64,000 nt of DNA from Pseudomonas putida NBRC 14164 (lineage in GTDB: Bacteria; Pseudomonadota; Gammaproteobacteria; Pseudomonadales; Pseudomonadaceae): contig NC_021505.1 in assembly GCF_000412675.1 (NCBI RefSeq), positions 2,164,501-2,228,500 of the forward strand, given 5' to 3'. Shown here piece by piece: positions 1 to 9,863 of this stretch. The translations under genes and the position numbers were made by a program. Each line of letters starts with the position of its first letter. Within the stretch, counting starts at the first letter, position 1. The notes under the pieces were generated by a model. That model was not told the DNA's origin, ran no database searches, and saw nothing but the letters and a program-made list of their open reading frames with translations.

Positions 1-15
1 CCGCGAACGGGTGGG

Positions 16-939
16 TTACAGGCGGCTGGTGGGCACCACGGCGGCCGGGTTGGCGGCCTGGGCAGCGGGGATGGCACCACCGTCCTGCGGGGTGACCGGG
101 AAGATCGCGTTGATCTGGCCGGTGCCGGAAGAGCCGAAGTAGGGCGTGACCACTTCGGCCTTGCCGTCGTAATCGGACCAGCCCAGCGCACCCAGCAGCA
201 TTGCCGTGTCGTGCATGAAGCCTTCACCGTGGCCTTTGGCGGCGTACTCCGGCAGCATCCCGCAGAACGCTTCCCACTCGCCGTCCTGCCACATTTGCAC
301 CACACGGTGGTCGAGGGTTTCGAGGAACGGGCTCCATACCTTGGTGGCAAAGTCCGGCGCCTGGCCGTTCTGCGCGAAGCGGTGCGACAGCGAGCCGCTG
401 GCCAGGAACGCCACGGTGCCGTCGTAGTGGTCTTCTACAGCCTTGCGCATTGCCCAGCCCAGGCGGGCACTGTCGGCCAGGTAGTGCGAGGTGCACAGTG
501 CCGAGACCGAGACCACTTTGAAGTGCTGGTCCTGGTTCATGTAGCGCATGGGCACCAGGGTGCCGTATTCCGGGGCGAGGGTGGTGGCGTGGTGGGCCAT
601 GGTTTCGACGTTGAAGCGGTTGCACTCCTCGGCCAGCAGCTTGCCCAGCTCGGGGTTGCCGGGGAATGCGTAGGGCATGTTGCTGATGAAGTGCGGCAGT
701 TCGTTGCTGGTGTACACGCCCTCGAAATGCGGCCCGCACAGCACGTGGTAGTTGGCGTTTACCAGCCAGTGCGTGTCGAACACGACGATGGTGTCCACGC
801 CCAGCTCACGGCAACGGCGGCTGATTTCGTGATGCCCGTCGATGGCCGCCTGGCGAAAGCCTTGGCGCGGGCCTGGCAGCTCGGACATGTACATGGACGG
901 TACATGGGTAATCTTGGCAGTGAGAGCGAGTTTGCCCAT
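16..939 (-). CDS. hpaD: 3,4-dihydroxyphenylacetate 2,3-dioxygenase (HpaD/HpcB)
   Basis: Extradiol ring-cleavage enzyme that opens homoprotocatechuate (3,4-dihydroxyphenylacetate) to 5-carboxymethyl-2-hydroxymuconate semialdehyde. The 307-residue protein begins MGKLALTAKITHVPSMY and keeps the class III (LigB-type) segments ITHVPSM, FDTHWLVN, ASGSLSHRF and GEGFMHDT, where His residues would bind Fe(II). It is about 24 residues longer than the E. coli enzyme because of an Ala/Pro-rich tail after INAIFPV. The ATG at 939 is chosen because GGAG precedes it by 5-6 bases; a longer open frame upstream runs through a REP element and is not protein-like. It lies downstream of hpaE in the same direction, separated by a 190-bp gap holding that REP element. 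Family assignment is secure. Confidence 0.96.
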   Translation of the reverse strand: MGKLALTAKITHVPSMYMSELPGPRQGFRQAAIDGHHEISRRCRELGVDTIVVFDTHWLVNANYHVLCGPHFEGVYTSNELPHFISNMPYAFPGNPELGKLLAEECNRFNVETMAHHATTLAPEYGTLVPMRYMNQDQHFKVVSVSALCTSHYLADSARLGWAMRKAVEDHYDGTVAFLASGSLSHRFAQNGQAPDFATKVWSPFLETLDHRVVQMWQDGEWEAFCGMLPEYAAKGHGEGFMHDTAMLLGALGWSDYDGKAEVVTPYFGSSGTGQINAIFPVTPQDGGAIPAAQAANPAAVVPTSRL

Positions 940-989
940 GGGGGTCTCCGATAAGACGCTGTTGTTGTTTTGGGGCTGACCCGGTCCCT

Positions 990-1104
990 TGTAGGAGCGG
1001 CCTTGTGCCGCGATGGGGCGCACAGCGGCCCCGGCGATATCTGCGGCGAGGCCGAAATCCAGGGGCCGCTGCGCGCCCCATCGCGGCACAAGGTCGCTCC
1101 TACA
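990..1104. repeat. REP doublet (REPIN) between hpaE and hpaD
   Basis: Two inverted copies of the P. putida-type REP sequence: TGTAGGAGCGGCCTTGTGCC on the left and its complement ending GCTCCTACA on the right, with a GC-rich centre. It sits inside the hpa operon between hpaE and hpaD, where it could form a large stem-loop in the mRNA. Confidence 0.85.
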
Positions 1105-1129
1105 CGGGCGGTGTAAACCGCACAGAGGG

Positions 1130-2599
1130 TTAGATGCCCCAGCGGGGAATGTGGTGATTACCCATGGAAATACACACGTTCTTGATCTCTGCAAAGACCT
1201 CGAAGCTGTACTGCCCGCCCTCACGCCCGGTACCGGAACCTTTCACGCCGCCGAACGGCTGGCGCAGGTCGCGTACGTTCTGGCTGTTGATGAACACCAT
1301 GCCGGCCTCGATGCCACGGGCCAGGCGATGGGCTTTGCCGATGTCCTGGGTCCAGATGTACGAGGCCAGGCCATACTCGGTGTCGTTGGCCAGTTGCAGC
1401 GCCTCGGCTTCGTCCTTGAACGGGATCAGGCACACCACCGGGCCAAAGATTTCTTCCTGGGCAATACGCATCTTGTTGTTCACGTCGGCGAACACGGTGG
1501 GCTGGATGAACTGCCCCTTGGCCAGGTGCGCAGGCAGGTTGGCCGGGCGCTCCAGGCCCCCGGCGACCAGGCGTGCACCTTCTTCGATGCCAATGCGGAT
1601 GTACCCGGTGACCTTGTCATAGTGCTGCTGGGTGATCATCGAACCGACCTGGGTTTTCGGGTCGGTCGGGTCACCTACGATCAGGCGCTTGGCGCGCGCC
1701 GCAAACTCGGCGACAAACTGCGGGTACACGCTTTCCTGGATGAAGATGCGGCTGCCGGCGGTGCAGCGCTCGCCGTTCAGCGAGAAGATGGTGAACAGCG
1801 CGGCGTCCAGCGCACGCTCAAGGTCTGCGTCTTCGAAGATCAGCACGGGCGACTTGCCGCCCAGTTCCATCGAGTACTTTTTAAGGCCCGCGGTCTGCAT
1901 GATCTTCTTGCCGGTGGCGGTACCGCCGGTGAAGGAAATGGCGCGCACATCGGGGTGGCGGACCAGTGCATCGCCGGCGGTAGCGCCGTAACCCTGGATC
2001 ACGTTCAGCACGCCGTTGGGGATGCCGGCTTCTACCGCCAGGCGGCCCAGTTCGTTGGCGGTCAGAGGCGACAGCTCGCTCATCTTAAGCACGGCGGTGT
2101 TGCCCAGCGCCAGGCACGGCGCAGTCTTCCAGGTAGCCGTCATGAACGGCACGTTCCATGGGCTTACCAGGCCGCACACACCCACCGGCTGGTACAGGGT
2201 GTAGTTGAGCATCTGGTCGTCGACCGGGTAGGTATGGCCGTCCATGCGCGTGCACACTTCGGCGAAAAAGTCGAAGTTGTGCGAGGCACGCGGGATCAGC
2301 ACGTTCTTGGTCTGGTGGATCGGCAGGCCGGTGTCGAGGGTTTCCAGCTCGGCGAGTTTCGGCACGTTCTGCTCGATTAGCTCACCCAGCTTGCGCATCA
2401 GCCGGGCACGTTCCTTGGCCGGGGTGTTGGCCCACTTGGGGAAGGCTTCCTTGGCCGCAGCCACAGCCTGGGCCACTTCCTCGGCGCCGCCGCTGGCGAC
2501 TTCGCAGATGGCGTCGCCGGTGGCGGGGTTGTAGTTGACGAAGGTGTCTTTGCTCTCGACCTCACGGCCGTTGATCCAGTGCTTGATCATGCTGCTCAT
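1130..2599 (-). CDS. hpaE: 5-carboxymethyl-2-hydroxymuconate semialdehyde dehydrogenase
   Basis: NAD-dependent aldehyde dehydrogenase of the homoprotocatechuate pathway; it oxidises the ring-cleavage product of HpaD to 5-carboxymethyl-2-hydroxymuconate. The 489-residue protein is of normal ALDH length. Visible motifs are the SPWNVPF segment (about 146-152), the nucleotide loop FTGGTATG (223-230), the general base Glu245 in MELGGKSP and the catalytic Cys279 in GERCTAG. Its ATG overlaps the stop of hpaG2 as ATGA, indicating translational coupling in the order hpaG1-hpaG2-hpaE-hpaD. The aldehyde substrate is inferred from context; the ALDH fold is clear from sequence. Confidence 0.96.
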   Translation of the reverse strand: MSSMIKHWINGREVESKDTFVNYNPATGDAICEVASGGAEEVAQAVAAAKEAFPKWANTPAKERARLMRKLGELIEQNVPKLAELETLDTGLPIHQTKNVLIPRASHNFDFFAEVCTRMDGHTYPVDDQMLNYTLYQPVGVCGLVSPWNVPFMTATWKTAPCLALGNTAVLKMSELSPLTANELGRLAVEAGIPNGVLNVIQGYGATAGDALVRHPDVRAISFTGGTATGKKIMQTAGLKKYSMELGGKSPVLIFEDADLERALDAALFTIFSLNGERCTAGSRIFIQESVYPQFVAEFAARAKRLIVGDPTDPKTQVGSMITQQHYDKVTGYIRIGIEEGARLVAGGLERPANLPAHLAKGQFIQPTVFADVNNKMRIAQEEIFGPVVCLIPFKDEAEALQLANDTEYGLASYIWTQDIGKAHRLARGIEAGMVFINSQNVRDLRQPFGGVKGSGTGREGGQYSFEVFAEIKNVCISMGNHHIPRWGI

Positions 2600-3360
2600 G
2601 CCTTGTTGTTCGTGAAGAAGTCAGCTTCGCTGACGATACGGTTGACCAGGCGACCGACGCCTTCCACTTCCACCACCACTTCGTCACCCGGCACCACATC
2701 GGCCAGGCCTTCTGGCGTGCCGGTGGCGATCATGTCGCCCGGTTGCAGGGTCATGAAGCTGGAGAAGTATTCGATGAGGTGCGGGATGTCGAAGATCATG
2801 TCCGCGGTGGTGCCTTCCTGCTTCAGCTCACCGTTGATCCAGGTGCGCAGCTTCAGGTTGCTGACGTCTGGCACATCGGCCGCATCGACGATCCACGGGC
2901 CGACCGGGGTGGTGGCATCGCGGTTTTTCACCCGCAGGTTGGGGCGGTAGTAGTTTTCCAGGTAGTCGCGGATGGCGTAGTCGTTGCACACGGTGTAGCC
3001 GGCAACGTAGGCCAGGGCGTCCTCACGCTTGACGTTCTTCGCCGCTTTGCCGATCACCGCCACCAGCTCGCACTCGTAGTGCATGTATTCGACGTTGTCC
3101 GGGCGCCAGGTGACCTGGTTGTGGCCGGTGTAGGTGCCTGGCGACTTGATGAAAGCCAACGGTTCGGTGGGCGGCGCGAAGGCCAGCTCCCTGGCGTGGT
3201 CGGCGTAGTTCAGGCCCAGGGCGAACATGCTGCCGGTGGCGGGTGGCAGCCAGGTGACCTGGTCCTGATGGACCAGGCGGCCGTCGGCAAGGCGCAGGTG
3301 ATCGTCTTCGACCGTGGCATCGTGGGCCTGGCCGTCGAACTGGATACGGGCGTGTTTCAC
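2596..3360 (-). CDS. hpaG2: HpaG C-terminal-type subunit (isomerase/decarboxylase)
   Basis: Member of the fumarylacetoacetate-hydrolase fold family corresponding to the C-terminal half of the two-domain E. coli HpaG. It acts after HpaE in isomerisation and decarboxylation of the oxaloacid intermediate. The 254-residue protein has ALGLNYADHA, NVEYMHYECELV (metal-binding acidic residues), YTVCNDYAIRDYLENYYRPNLRVKNRD and PGDMIATGTPEG. Ten bases separate it from hpaG1 upstream, and its stop overlaps the hpaE start. In enteric bacteria both halves are one polypeptide; here they are two genes, as described for P. putida U. Confidence 0.93.
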   Translation of the reverse strand: MKHARIQFDGQAHDATVEDDHLRLADGRLVHQDQVTWLPPATGSMFALGLNYADHARELAFAPPTEPLAFIKSPGTYTGHNQVTWRPDNVEYMHYECELVAVIGKAAKNVKREDALAYVAGYTVCNDYAIRDYLENYYRPNLRVKNRDATTPVGPWIVDAADVPDVSNLKLRTWINGELKQEGTTADMIFDIPHLIEYFSSFMTLQPGDMIATGTPEGLADVVPGDEVVVEVEGVGRLVNRIVSEADFFTNNKA

Positions 3361-3370
3361 AGGTAATTCC

Positions 3371-4030
3371 TCACTCGGCGACGATGTGGTTGGTCAGCTT
3401 GCCCAGGCCGTCGATCTCGATGTCGACGCGGTCACCTGGCTGTACATCGACGCGGCCCTCGGGGGTTCCGGTGATCAGGATGTCGCCGGCGTGCAGGGTC
3501 ATGAACTCGCTGATTTCGGCAATCAGCTGCGCCACCGTGCGTACGCAGTTGGCGGTGTTGTTGTGCTGGCGCAGTTCGCCGTTCACATACAGGCGCAGGC
3601 CCAGGGCATCGGGGTTGGCCACTTGGCTGGCGGGCACCAGTTCAGGGCCGACCGGGCAAAAACCATCACGGCACTTGGCCTTGACTGCAGGGCGGTAGTA
3701 GCTGTCTTCGGGCAGGCTCACTTCGTTGACGATGGTGTAGCCCGCCACATGCTCCAGGGCATCGGCCACGTTGACGCGGCTGGCGTCCTTGCCAATCACC
3801 ACTCCCAGCGCCGGGCCGGGTTGCACGCGCTGCACGCCGGCCGGGAATACCACCTGGCCTTCATGCTGGTTGCGGGTGTTCGGGGTCTTGACGAACAACA
3901 CCGGCTTGACCGGCAGTTGCTTGTACGGTGCTTTCACGAACGCCGCTTGGTGCTGCTGCAGCAAACCCTGGTAGTTCAGCGCGACGCCGAACAGGGTGCC
4001 GTTGGCAACGTCATGCAGGGCATGGCTCAT
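3371..4030 (-). CDS. hpaG1: HpaG N-terminal-type subunit (isomerase/decarboxylase)
   Basis: First gene of the leftward hpa operon. The 219-residue FAH-fold protein corresponds to the N-terminal half of E. coli HpaG: it shares GYTIVNEVSLPEDSYYRPA and KAKCRDGFCPVG with that domain and ends with the FMTLHAGDILITGTPEGR segment typical of the fold. It presumably pairs with HpaG2 to process 5-carboxymethyl-2-hydroxymuconate. The ATG at 4030 follows a GGAG about 8 bases upstream (reverse strand). Upstream lies the operator/promoter described at 4076-4118. Function is known from the family; pairing is inferred from adjacency. Confidence 0.93.
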   Translation of the reverse strand: MSHALHDVANGTLFGVALNYQGLLQQHQAAFVKAPYKQLPVKPVLFVKTPNTRNQHEGQVVFPAGVQRVQPGPALGVVIGKDASRVNVADALEHVAGYTIVNEVSLPEDSYYRPAVKAKCRDGFCPVGPELVPASQVANPDALGLRLYVNGELRQHNNTANCVRTVAQLIAEISEFMTLHAGDILITGTPEGRVDVQPGDRVDIEIDGLGKLTNHIVAE

Positions 4031-4075
4031 GCTCTTCTCCTGGCAGTGCAGGGCGGTGGCCGTCCTGCGGATTTC

Positions 4076-4118
4076 GTTAATGTGTTAATGTTATAGTTAA
4101 TATGTTAACGATGGTCAA
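4076..4118 (-). promoter_or_regulatory. hpa operon promoter with two operator-like palindromes
   Basis: Read leftward, TTGACC (4118-4113) and TATAAC (4095-4090) are separated by exactly 17 bases, a good sigma-70 layout for hpaG1. The spacer 4096-4109 is the imperfect palindrome GTTAATATGTTAAC, and a second copy GTTAATGTGTTAAT occupies 4076-4089, just past the -10. The two centres are 20 bp apart, two helical turns. This is a plausible site for the MarR-type repressor HpaR; the regulator assignment is inference. Confidence 0.7.
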
Positions 4119-4201
4119 GGGGTGGCCAGTGGCGCCTGCCGGCAAGGCAAGGCACCATGGGCCATCGTCAACAGGGTCAAGCGATTTGCGAGCAAGCAGC
4201 C

Positions 4202-5107
4202 ATGAGCGACCGGCATCCGATACCGAACATCAACATTGGCCAGGTCTACGACCAGCGCTACAGCGACAGCGAGGTGCATTACGACCGGCTGGGCAACCTG
4301 GCGGGCTTTTTCGGGCGCAACATGCCGGTGCACCGGCATGACCGGTTTTTCCAGGTGCATTACGTGAAGTCGGGCACAGTGCGGGTGTATCTGGATGACC
4401 AGCAATACATCGAGGCCGGGCCGATGTTTTTCCTCACGCCACCCACGGTGGCACACGCGTTCGTCACCGAAGCGGACAGCGACGGGCATGTGCTGACGGT
4501 GCGCCAGCAACTGGTGTGGCAATTGATCGAAGCCGACGCCAGCCTGCTGCCGGCGGGCATGCAGGTGCAGCCAGCCTGTGTGGCGCTGGGCAACCTGCCG
4601 GCCGAATACAAGGCCGAGGCGCAGCGCCTGCAAGGCTGGCTGGACGCGTTGAGTGACGAGTTTGCCACGCAGCAACCGGGTCGCGAGGCGGCGTTGCAGT
4701 CGCTGACCCGCCTGATCATGATCAGCCTGCTGCGGCTGTGCCCCAACTCGCTGGAATCGACCCCGGCGCGGCATGAAGACCTGAAGATCTTCCACCGTTT
4801 CAATGCCCTGATCGAAGCGCATTACCTTGAGCATTGGCCGCTGGCCCGCTACGCGCAGCAGATTGGCGTGACCGAGGCACGGCTGAACGATGTGTGCCGG
4901 CGCATCGCCGACTTGCCATCCAAGCGCCTGGTGCTGGAACGGCTGATGCAGGAGGCCAAGCGTTTGCTGTTGTTTTCCGGCAGCACGGCCAACGAAATCT
5001 GTTACCAGCTCGGCTTCAAGGACCCGGCCTATTTCAGCCGCTTCTTCAACCGCTACGCCAAGCTCACACCCGGGGAGTACCGCCAGCGGCAGGCAGAATT
5101 GCAGTGA
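4202..5107 (+). CDS. hpaA: AraC-family activator of the hpa pathway
   Basis: AraC/XylS-type transcription activator with an N-terminal cupin-like sensing domain (FFGRNMPVHRHDRFFQVHYV, about 38-57) and a C-terminal double helix-turn-helix (about 205-298) ending in ICYQLGFKDPAYFSRFFNRYAKLTPGEYRQ. At 301 residues it matches HpaA, which in E. coli responds to 4-hydroxyphenylacetate. It is divergent from hpaG1 and followed by hpaR. The ATG at 4202 starts MSDRHPIPNINIGQVYD; the longer open frame to 4157 adds residues without family resemblance. The ribosome site is weak. Confidence 0.92.
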   Translation: MSDRHPIPNINIGQVYDQRYSDSEVHYDRLGNLAGFFGRNMPVHRHDRFFQVHYVKSGTVRVYLDDQQYIEAGPMFFLTPPTVAHAFVTEADSDGHVLTVRQQLVWQLIEADASLLPAGMQVQPACVALGNLPAEYKAEAQRLQGWLDALSDEFATQQPGREAALQSLTRLIMISLLRLCPNSLESTPARHEDLKIFHRFNALIEAHYLEHWPLARYAQQIGVTEARLNDVCRRIADLPSKRLVLERLMQEAKRLLLFSGSTANEICYQLGFKDPAYFSRFFNRYAKLTPGEYRQRQAELQ

Positions 5108-5202
5108 AATGGCCATGGCGGCTCACCCGGGTGCTGTTGTTGTTTACAGCGGATGCTCGCAGCCCGTGCGCCGGGCTTGAATGGGTTTTCCGTGGAACAG
5201 AT

Positions 5203-5220
5203 TGCACTTTCCATTGTGCA
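5203..5220. promoter_or_regulatory. inverted repeat upstream of hpaR
   Basis: TGCAC at 5203-5207 and GTGCA at 5216-5220 form a short palindrome within ATTGCACTTTCCATTGTGCA, 43 bases before the hpaR start. It does not resemble the GTTAA-type palindromes before hpaG1. A regulator site is possible, but its short length makes this weak. Confidence 0.3.
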
Positions 5221-5263
5221 TGCCCTTAAATTCGTGAATTGAGAAAAAGCCACAGGTTTGACC

Positions 5264-5686
5264 ATGACCAAGACGCAACCTTCGCTCACGCTAAGCCTGT
5301 TGCAGGCCCGAGAAGCCGCGATGGCATTTTTCAGGCCGCTGTTGAACCAGCACGACCTGACCGAGCAGCAATGGCGGGTAATCCGCATCCTCAAGCAGCA
5401 CGGCGAGCTGGAGAATTACCAGTTGGCGGAACTGGCCTGCATCCTCAAGCCGAGCATGACCGGGGTACTGGGGCGCCTGGAGCGCGACGGGCTGGTGCGG
5501 CGGCAGAAGGCCGCGCAGGACCAGCGACGGGTGTTCGTCAGCCTGACCGAAGGAGGGGAGGCGTGCTTTGCCTCGATGAAGGAAGGCATGGAGGCCAACT
5601 ACCAGAAGATTCAGGCGCAGTTTGGTGAAGAGAAGCTGCAGCAGCTGATGGGGTTGTTGAATGACCTGAAGCGCATCGCGCCATAA
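5264..5686 (+). CDS. hpaR: MarR-family repressor HpaR
   Basis: Homoprotocatechuate-degradation repressor. The 140-residue winged-helix protein has SLTLSLLQAREAAMAFFRPLL, the MarR signature LTEQQWRVIRIL and the recognition/wing segment LKPSMTGVLGRLERDGLVRR followed by DQRRVFVSLTEGG, all aligning with E. coli HpaR. The ATG at 5264 is preferred over an in-frame TTG six bases earlier; AGG lies 7 bases upstream. Family members repress the meta-cleavage operon and are relieved by pathway phenylacetates. Its likely targets here are the two palindromes before hpaG1. Confidence 0.94.
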   Translation: MTKTQPSLTLSLLQAREAAMAFFRPLLNQHDLTEQQWRVIRILKQHGELENYQLAELACILKPSMTGVLGRLERDGLVRRQKAAQDQRRVFVSLTEGGEACFASMKEGMEANYQKIQAQFGEEKLQQLMGLLNDLKRIAP

Positions 5687-5700
5687 CGTTTTTCTGGTCT

Positions 5701-5817
5701 TGTAGGAGCGGCCTTGTGCCGCGAATGGGCTGCGCAGCAGCCCCGGCGATTTCTGCGGTGAAGCTCAAATCCTGGGGCCGCTACGCCGCCCATTCGCGGC
5801 GCAAGGCCGCTCCTACA
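5701..5817. repeat. REP doublet between hpaR and ansB
   Basis: Left arm TGTAGGAGCGGCCTTGTGCC and right arm ending GGCCGCTCCTACA are inverted, with CAGCAGCCCCGGCGAT in between. It lies between convergent hpaR and ansB, where it may also act as a bidirectional transcript end. Confidence 0.85.
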
Positions 5818-5836
5818 GGGGGGCGCGGCGAGTTAA

Positions 5837-7130
<1,294 letters not shown>

Positions 7131-7243
7131 AAGGGCATCCTTTCATTCGTAATTCCGAACAAGCATAGGAAAAGGTGTTCGGTTTTCCGGAAAAATCTGG
7201 ATAATCGGCACAGCAGTGCTTTGACCTCCGAAATCAAACGGAT

Positions 7244-7293
7244 TTGACAAACCCCGGTCCTGTTTCCATAGTTAGTCAACGCAAACGTTTGCG
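7244..7293 (+). promoter_or_regulatory. rbs promoter and RbsR operator
   Basis: TTGACA (7244-7249), a 17-base spacer and CATAGT (7267-7272) form a sigma-70 promoter whose start point would fall near 7279. Immediately after it, 7280-7293 is the perfect 14-bp palindrome CGCAAACGTTTGCG, typical of LacI/GalR-family operators. Its overlap with the predicted start fits repression by the operon's own RbsR, relieved by ribose. Confidence 0.85.
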
Positions 7294-7329
7294 ATCCGAT
7301 AAAAAACACAAGATTCGGAGTCATCGTCC

Positions 7330-8289
7330 ATGAAACTGCCGTTCCCCGGTCGTCTGCTGGCCCTCGCTGTCGTTTCCTCCCTTTCCCTCGCCCTGCCATT
7401 GTCTGCCGCCCATGCCGAAGACAAGCCCAAGGTCGCCCTGGTGATGAAGTCACTGGCCAACGAATTCTTCCGCACCATGGAAGACGGCGCCAAGGACTAC
7501 CAGAAAACCCACGCCAACGAATTCGACCTGGTCGCCAACGGCATCAAGAACGAGACCGACACTGGCGAACAGATCCGCATCGTCGAGCAGATGGTCAATT
7601 CCGGCGCCAAGGCGCTGGTGATTGCCCCGGCTGATTCCAAGGCGCTGGTGTCGGTAGTGAAGAAGGCCATGGACCAGGGCGTGGTGGTGATCAACATCGA
7701 CAACCGCCTGGACCCTGATCTGCTCAAGAGCAAAGGCATCAGCGTGCCGTTCGTTGGCCCCGACAACCGCAAGGGCGCGCGCCTGGTGGGCGACTACCTG
7801 GCCAACGAGAAGCTCAAGGCCGGCGACCAGGTGGGCATCATCGAAGGGGTGCCGACCACCACCAACGCCCAGCAGCGCACCGCCGGCTTCAAGGACGCCA
7901 TGGATGCCGCGCAGATGAAAATCGTCTCGGTACAAAGCGGCAATTGGGAAATCGACAAAGGCAACGCCGTCGCCGCCGCCATGCTCAACGAATACCCCGA
8001 GCTGAAAGCCTTGCTGGCCGGCAACGACAGCATGGCGCTGGGCGCCGTGTCTGCCGTGCGCGCCGCCGGCAAGACCGGCCAGGTGCAAGTGGTGGGTTAT
8101 GACAACATCAACGCCATCAAGCCGATGCTTGCCGATGGTCGCGTGCTTGCCACCCTCGATCAGGCCGCCAGCCAGCAGGCGGTGTACGGCATCCAGGCTG
8201 CGCTGAAAATGGTCAAGGGCGAGAAGCCTGACGTGGATGCCGACAACGTCATCCAGACCCCGGTCGAACTCATCACCAAGAAGCCCTGA
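7330..8289 (+). CDS. rbsB: D-ribose ABC transporter periplasmic binding protein
   Basis: Periplasmic sugar receptor that delivers D-ribose to RbsAC. The 319-residue precursor has a classic signal peptide (about 1-30, ending SAAHA) followed by EDKPKVALVMKSLANEFFRTM, the start of the type I periplasmic-binding fold. Further family segments are ALVIAPADSKALV, GVVVINIDNRLDP and GNDSMALGAVSAVRAAG. It is first in rbsBACRKD, preceded by the promoter/operator at 7244-7293, with rbsA 20 bases downstream. Ribose specificity rests on the complete operon context. Confidence 0.95.
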   Translation: MKLPFPGRLLALAVVSSLSLALPLSAAHAEDKPKVALVMKSLANEFFRTMEDGAKDYQKTHANEFDLVANGIKNETDTGEQIRIVEQMVNSGAKALVIAPADSKALVSVVKKAMDQGVVVINIDNRLDPDLLKSKGISVPFVGPDNRKGARLVGDYLANEKLKAGDQVGIIEGVPTTTNAQQRTAGFKDAMDAAQMKIVSVQSGNWEIDKGNAVAAAMLNEYPELKALLAGNDSMALGAVSAVRAAGKTGQVQVVGYDNINAIKPMLADGRVLATLDQAASQQAVYGIQAALKMVKGEKPDVDADNVIQTPVELITKKP

Positions 8290-8309
8290 CGCTGCCAGGA
8301 GAAACGGCC

Positions 8310-9863
8310 ATGGCTGCATCGGCCCATGAAGTGCTGCTGTCCGCCAGCGGGCTGGGCAAGACCTACGCCCAGCCCGTGCTCGGCGAGGTCAGCCTGAGCC
8401 TGCGGGCCGGCGAAGTGCTGGCCCTGACCGGCGAGAACGGCGCGGGCAAGAGTACGCTGTCCAAGCTCATTAGCGGCCTGGAGGTGCCCACCAGCGGGCG
8501 CATGACCTACCGCGGCCAAGCCTATGCGCCTGCCAGCCGCAGCGAGGCCGAGCGCCTGGGTGTGCGCATGGTCATGCAGGAGCTGAACCTGTTGCCGACG
8601 CTGACCGTGGCGGAAAACCTGTTTCTCGACAACCTGCCCAGCCGTTTCGGCTGGATCAGCCACAAGCGCCTGCGCCAGCTGGCCACCGCCGCCATGGCGC
8701 AGGTAGGGCTCGATGCCATCGACCCGGATACCCCGGTGGGCGAACTGGGCATTGGCCATCAGCAGATGGTCGAGATTGCCCGCAACCTGATCGGCGACTG
8801 CCATGTGCTGATCTTCGATGAGCCCACCGCGATGCTCACCGCGCGCGAGGTGGAGCTGCTGTTCACCCAGATCGAGCGCCTGCGCCAGCGTGGCGTGGCC
8901 ATCGTCTACATTTCCCACCGCCTGGAAGAACTGCAGCGTGTTGCACAGCGCATCGTCGTGCTGCGCGACGGCAAGCTGGTGTGCGACGAGCCAATCCAGC
9001 GCTACAGCAGTGCCGAACTGGTCAACCTGATGGTCGGTCGCGAGCTGGGCGAGCATATCGACCTGGGCCGCCGGCAGATCGGCGCGCCGTTGCTCAAGGT
9101 CGACAAGCTCAGCCGTACTGACAAGGTGCGCGAGGTGTCGTTTGAGGTCAGGGCAGGGGAGATCTTCGGCATTTCCGGCCTGATTGGTGCCGGCCGTACC
9201 GAGCTGTTGCGGCTGATCTACGGCGCCGACCGTGCCGACAGTGGCAGCATCGCGCTCGGCCAACCACTACAAACCGTCACCATCGACTCGCCCAAGGCTG
9301 CCGTAAAGGCGGGTATCGCGCTGATTACCGAAGACCGCAAAGGCGAGGGCCTGCTGTTGACGCAGTCGATCAGCGCCAACATCGCCTTGGGCAACCTGGG
9401 CGCGGTGTCACGCGCTGGCGTGCTTGACGGCCAGGCAGAGGAGGCCTTGGCCGAGCGCCAGATCCAGGCCATGCGTATTCGCAGTGCCGGCGCCCACCAG
9501 GTTGTGGGCGAGCTGTCTGGCGGCAACCAGCAGAAGGTCGTGATTGGCCGCTGGCTGGAGCGCGACTGCCAGGTGCTGCTGTTCGACGAGCCCACCCGAG
9601 GCATCGACGTGGGTGCCAAGTTCGACATCTATGGCCTGCTGGCCGAACTGGCGCGCCAGGGCAAGGCGCTGGTGGTGGTGTCCAGCGACCTGCGCGAGCT
9701 GATGCTGGTCTGCGACCGCATCGCCGTGCTGTCGGCCGGTCGCCTGATCGACACCTTCGAGCGTGATCATTGGAGCCAGGACCAGCTGCTGGCCGCAGCC
9801 TTTGCCGGTTATCAGAAACGTGACGCACTGCTGCACGATGCAGCCCCCAGGATGGACGCATGA
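8310..9863 (+). CDS. rbsA: D-ribose ABC transporter ATP-binding protein
   Basis: Duplicated ATPase of the carbohydrate ABC importer. The first half has Walker A GENGAGKST and Walker B LIFDEPTAML. In the second half the Walker A position reads GLIGAGRTEL, the usual degenerate form in this family, while LSGGNQQKV and LLFDEPTRGIDVG are intact. The length of 517 residues is normal. It starts after CAGGAG with 8 bases of spacing, and its stop overlaps the rbsC start as ATGA. It energises uptake through RbsC. Confidence 0.95.
   Translation: MAASAHEVLLSASGLGKTYAQPVLGEVSLSLRAGEVLALTGENGAGKSTLSKLISGLEVPTSGRMTYRGQAYAPASRSEAERLGVRMVMQELNLLPTLTVAENLFLDNLPSRFGWISHKRLRQLATAAMAQVGLDAIDPDTPVGELGIGHQQMVEIARNLIGDCHVLIFDEPTAMLTAREVELLFTQIERLRQRGVAIVYISHRLEELQRVAQRIVVLRDGKLVCDEPIQRYSSAELVNLMVGRELGEHIDLGRRQIGAPLLKVDKLSRTDKVREVSFEVRAGEIFGISGLIGAGRTELLRLIYGADRADSGSIALGQPLQTVTIDSPKAAVKAGIALITEDRKGEGLLLTQSISANIALGNLGAVSRAGVLDGQAEEALAERQIQAMRIRSAGAHQVVGELSGGNQQKVVIGRWLERDCQVLLFDEPTRGIDVGAKFDIYGLLAELARQGKALVVVSSDLRELMLVCDRIAVLSAGRLIDTFERDHWSQDQLLAAAFAGYQKRDALLHDAAPRMDA

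Noticed and set aside
940..1224. Upstream extension of the hpaD frame to 1224
   Set aside because: The extra residues are translated from the REP element and from the reverse of hpaE; the family start MGKLALTAKITHVPS and a GGAG site support 939.
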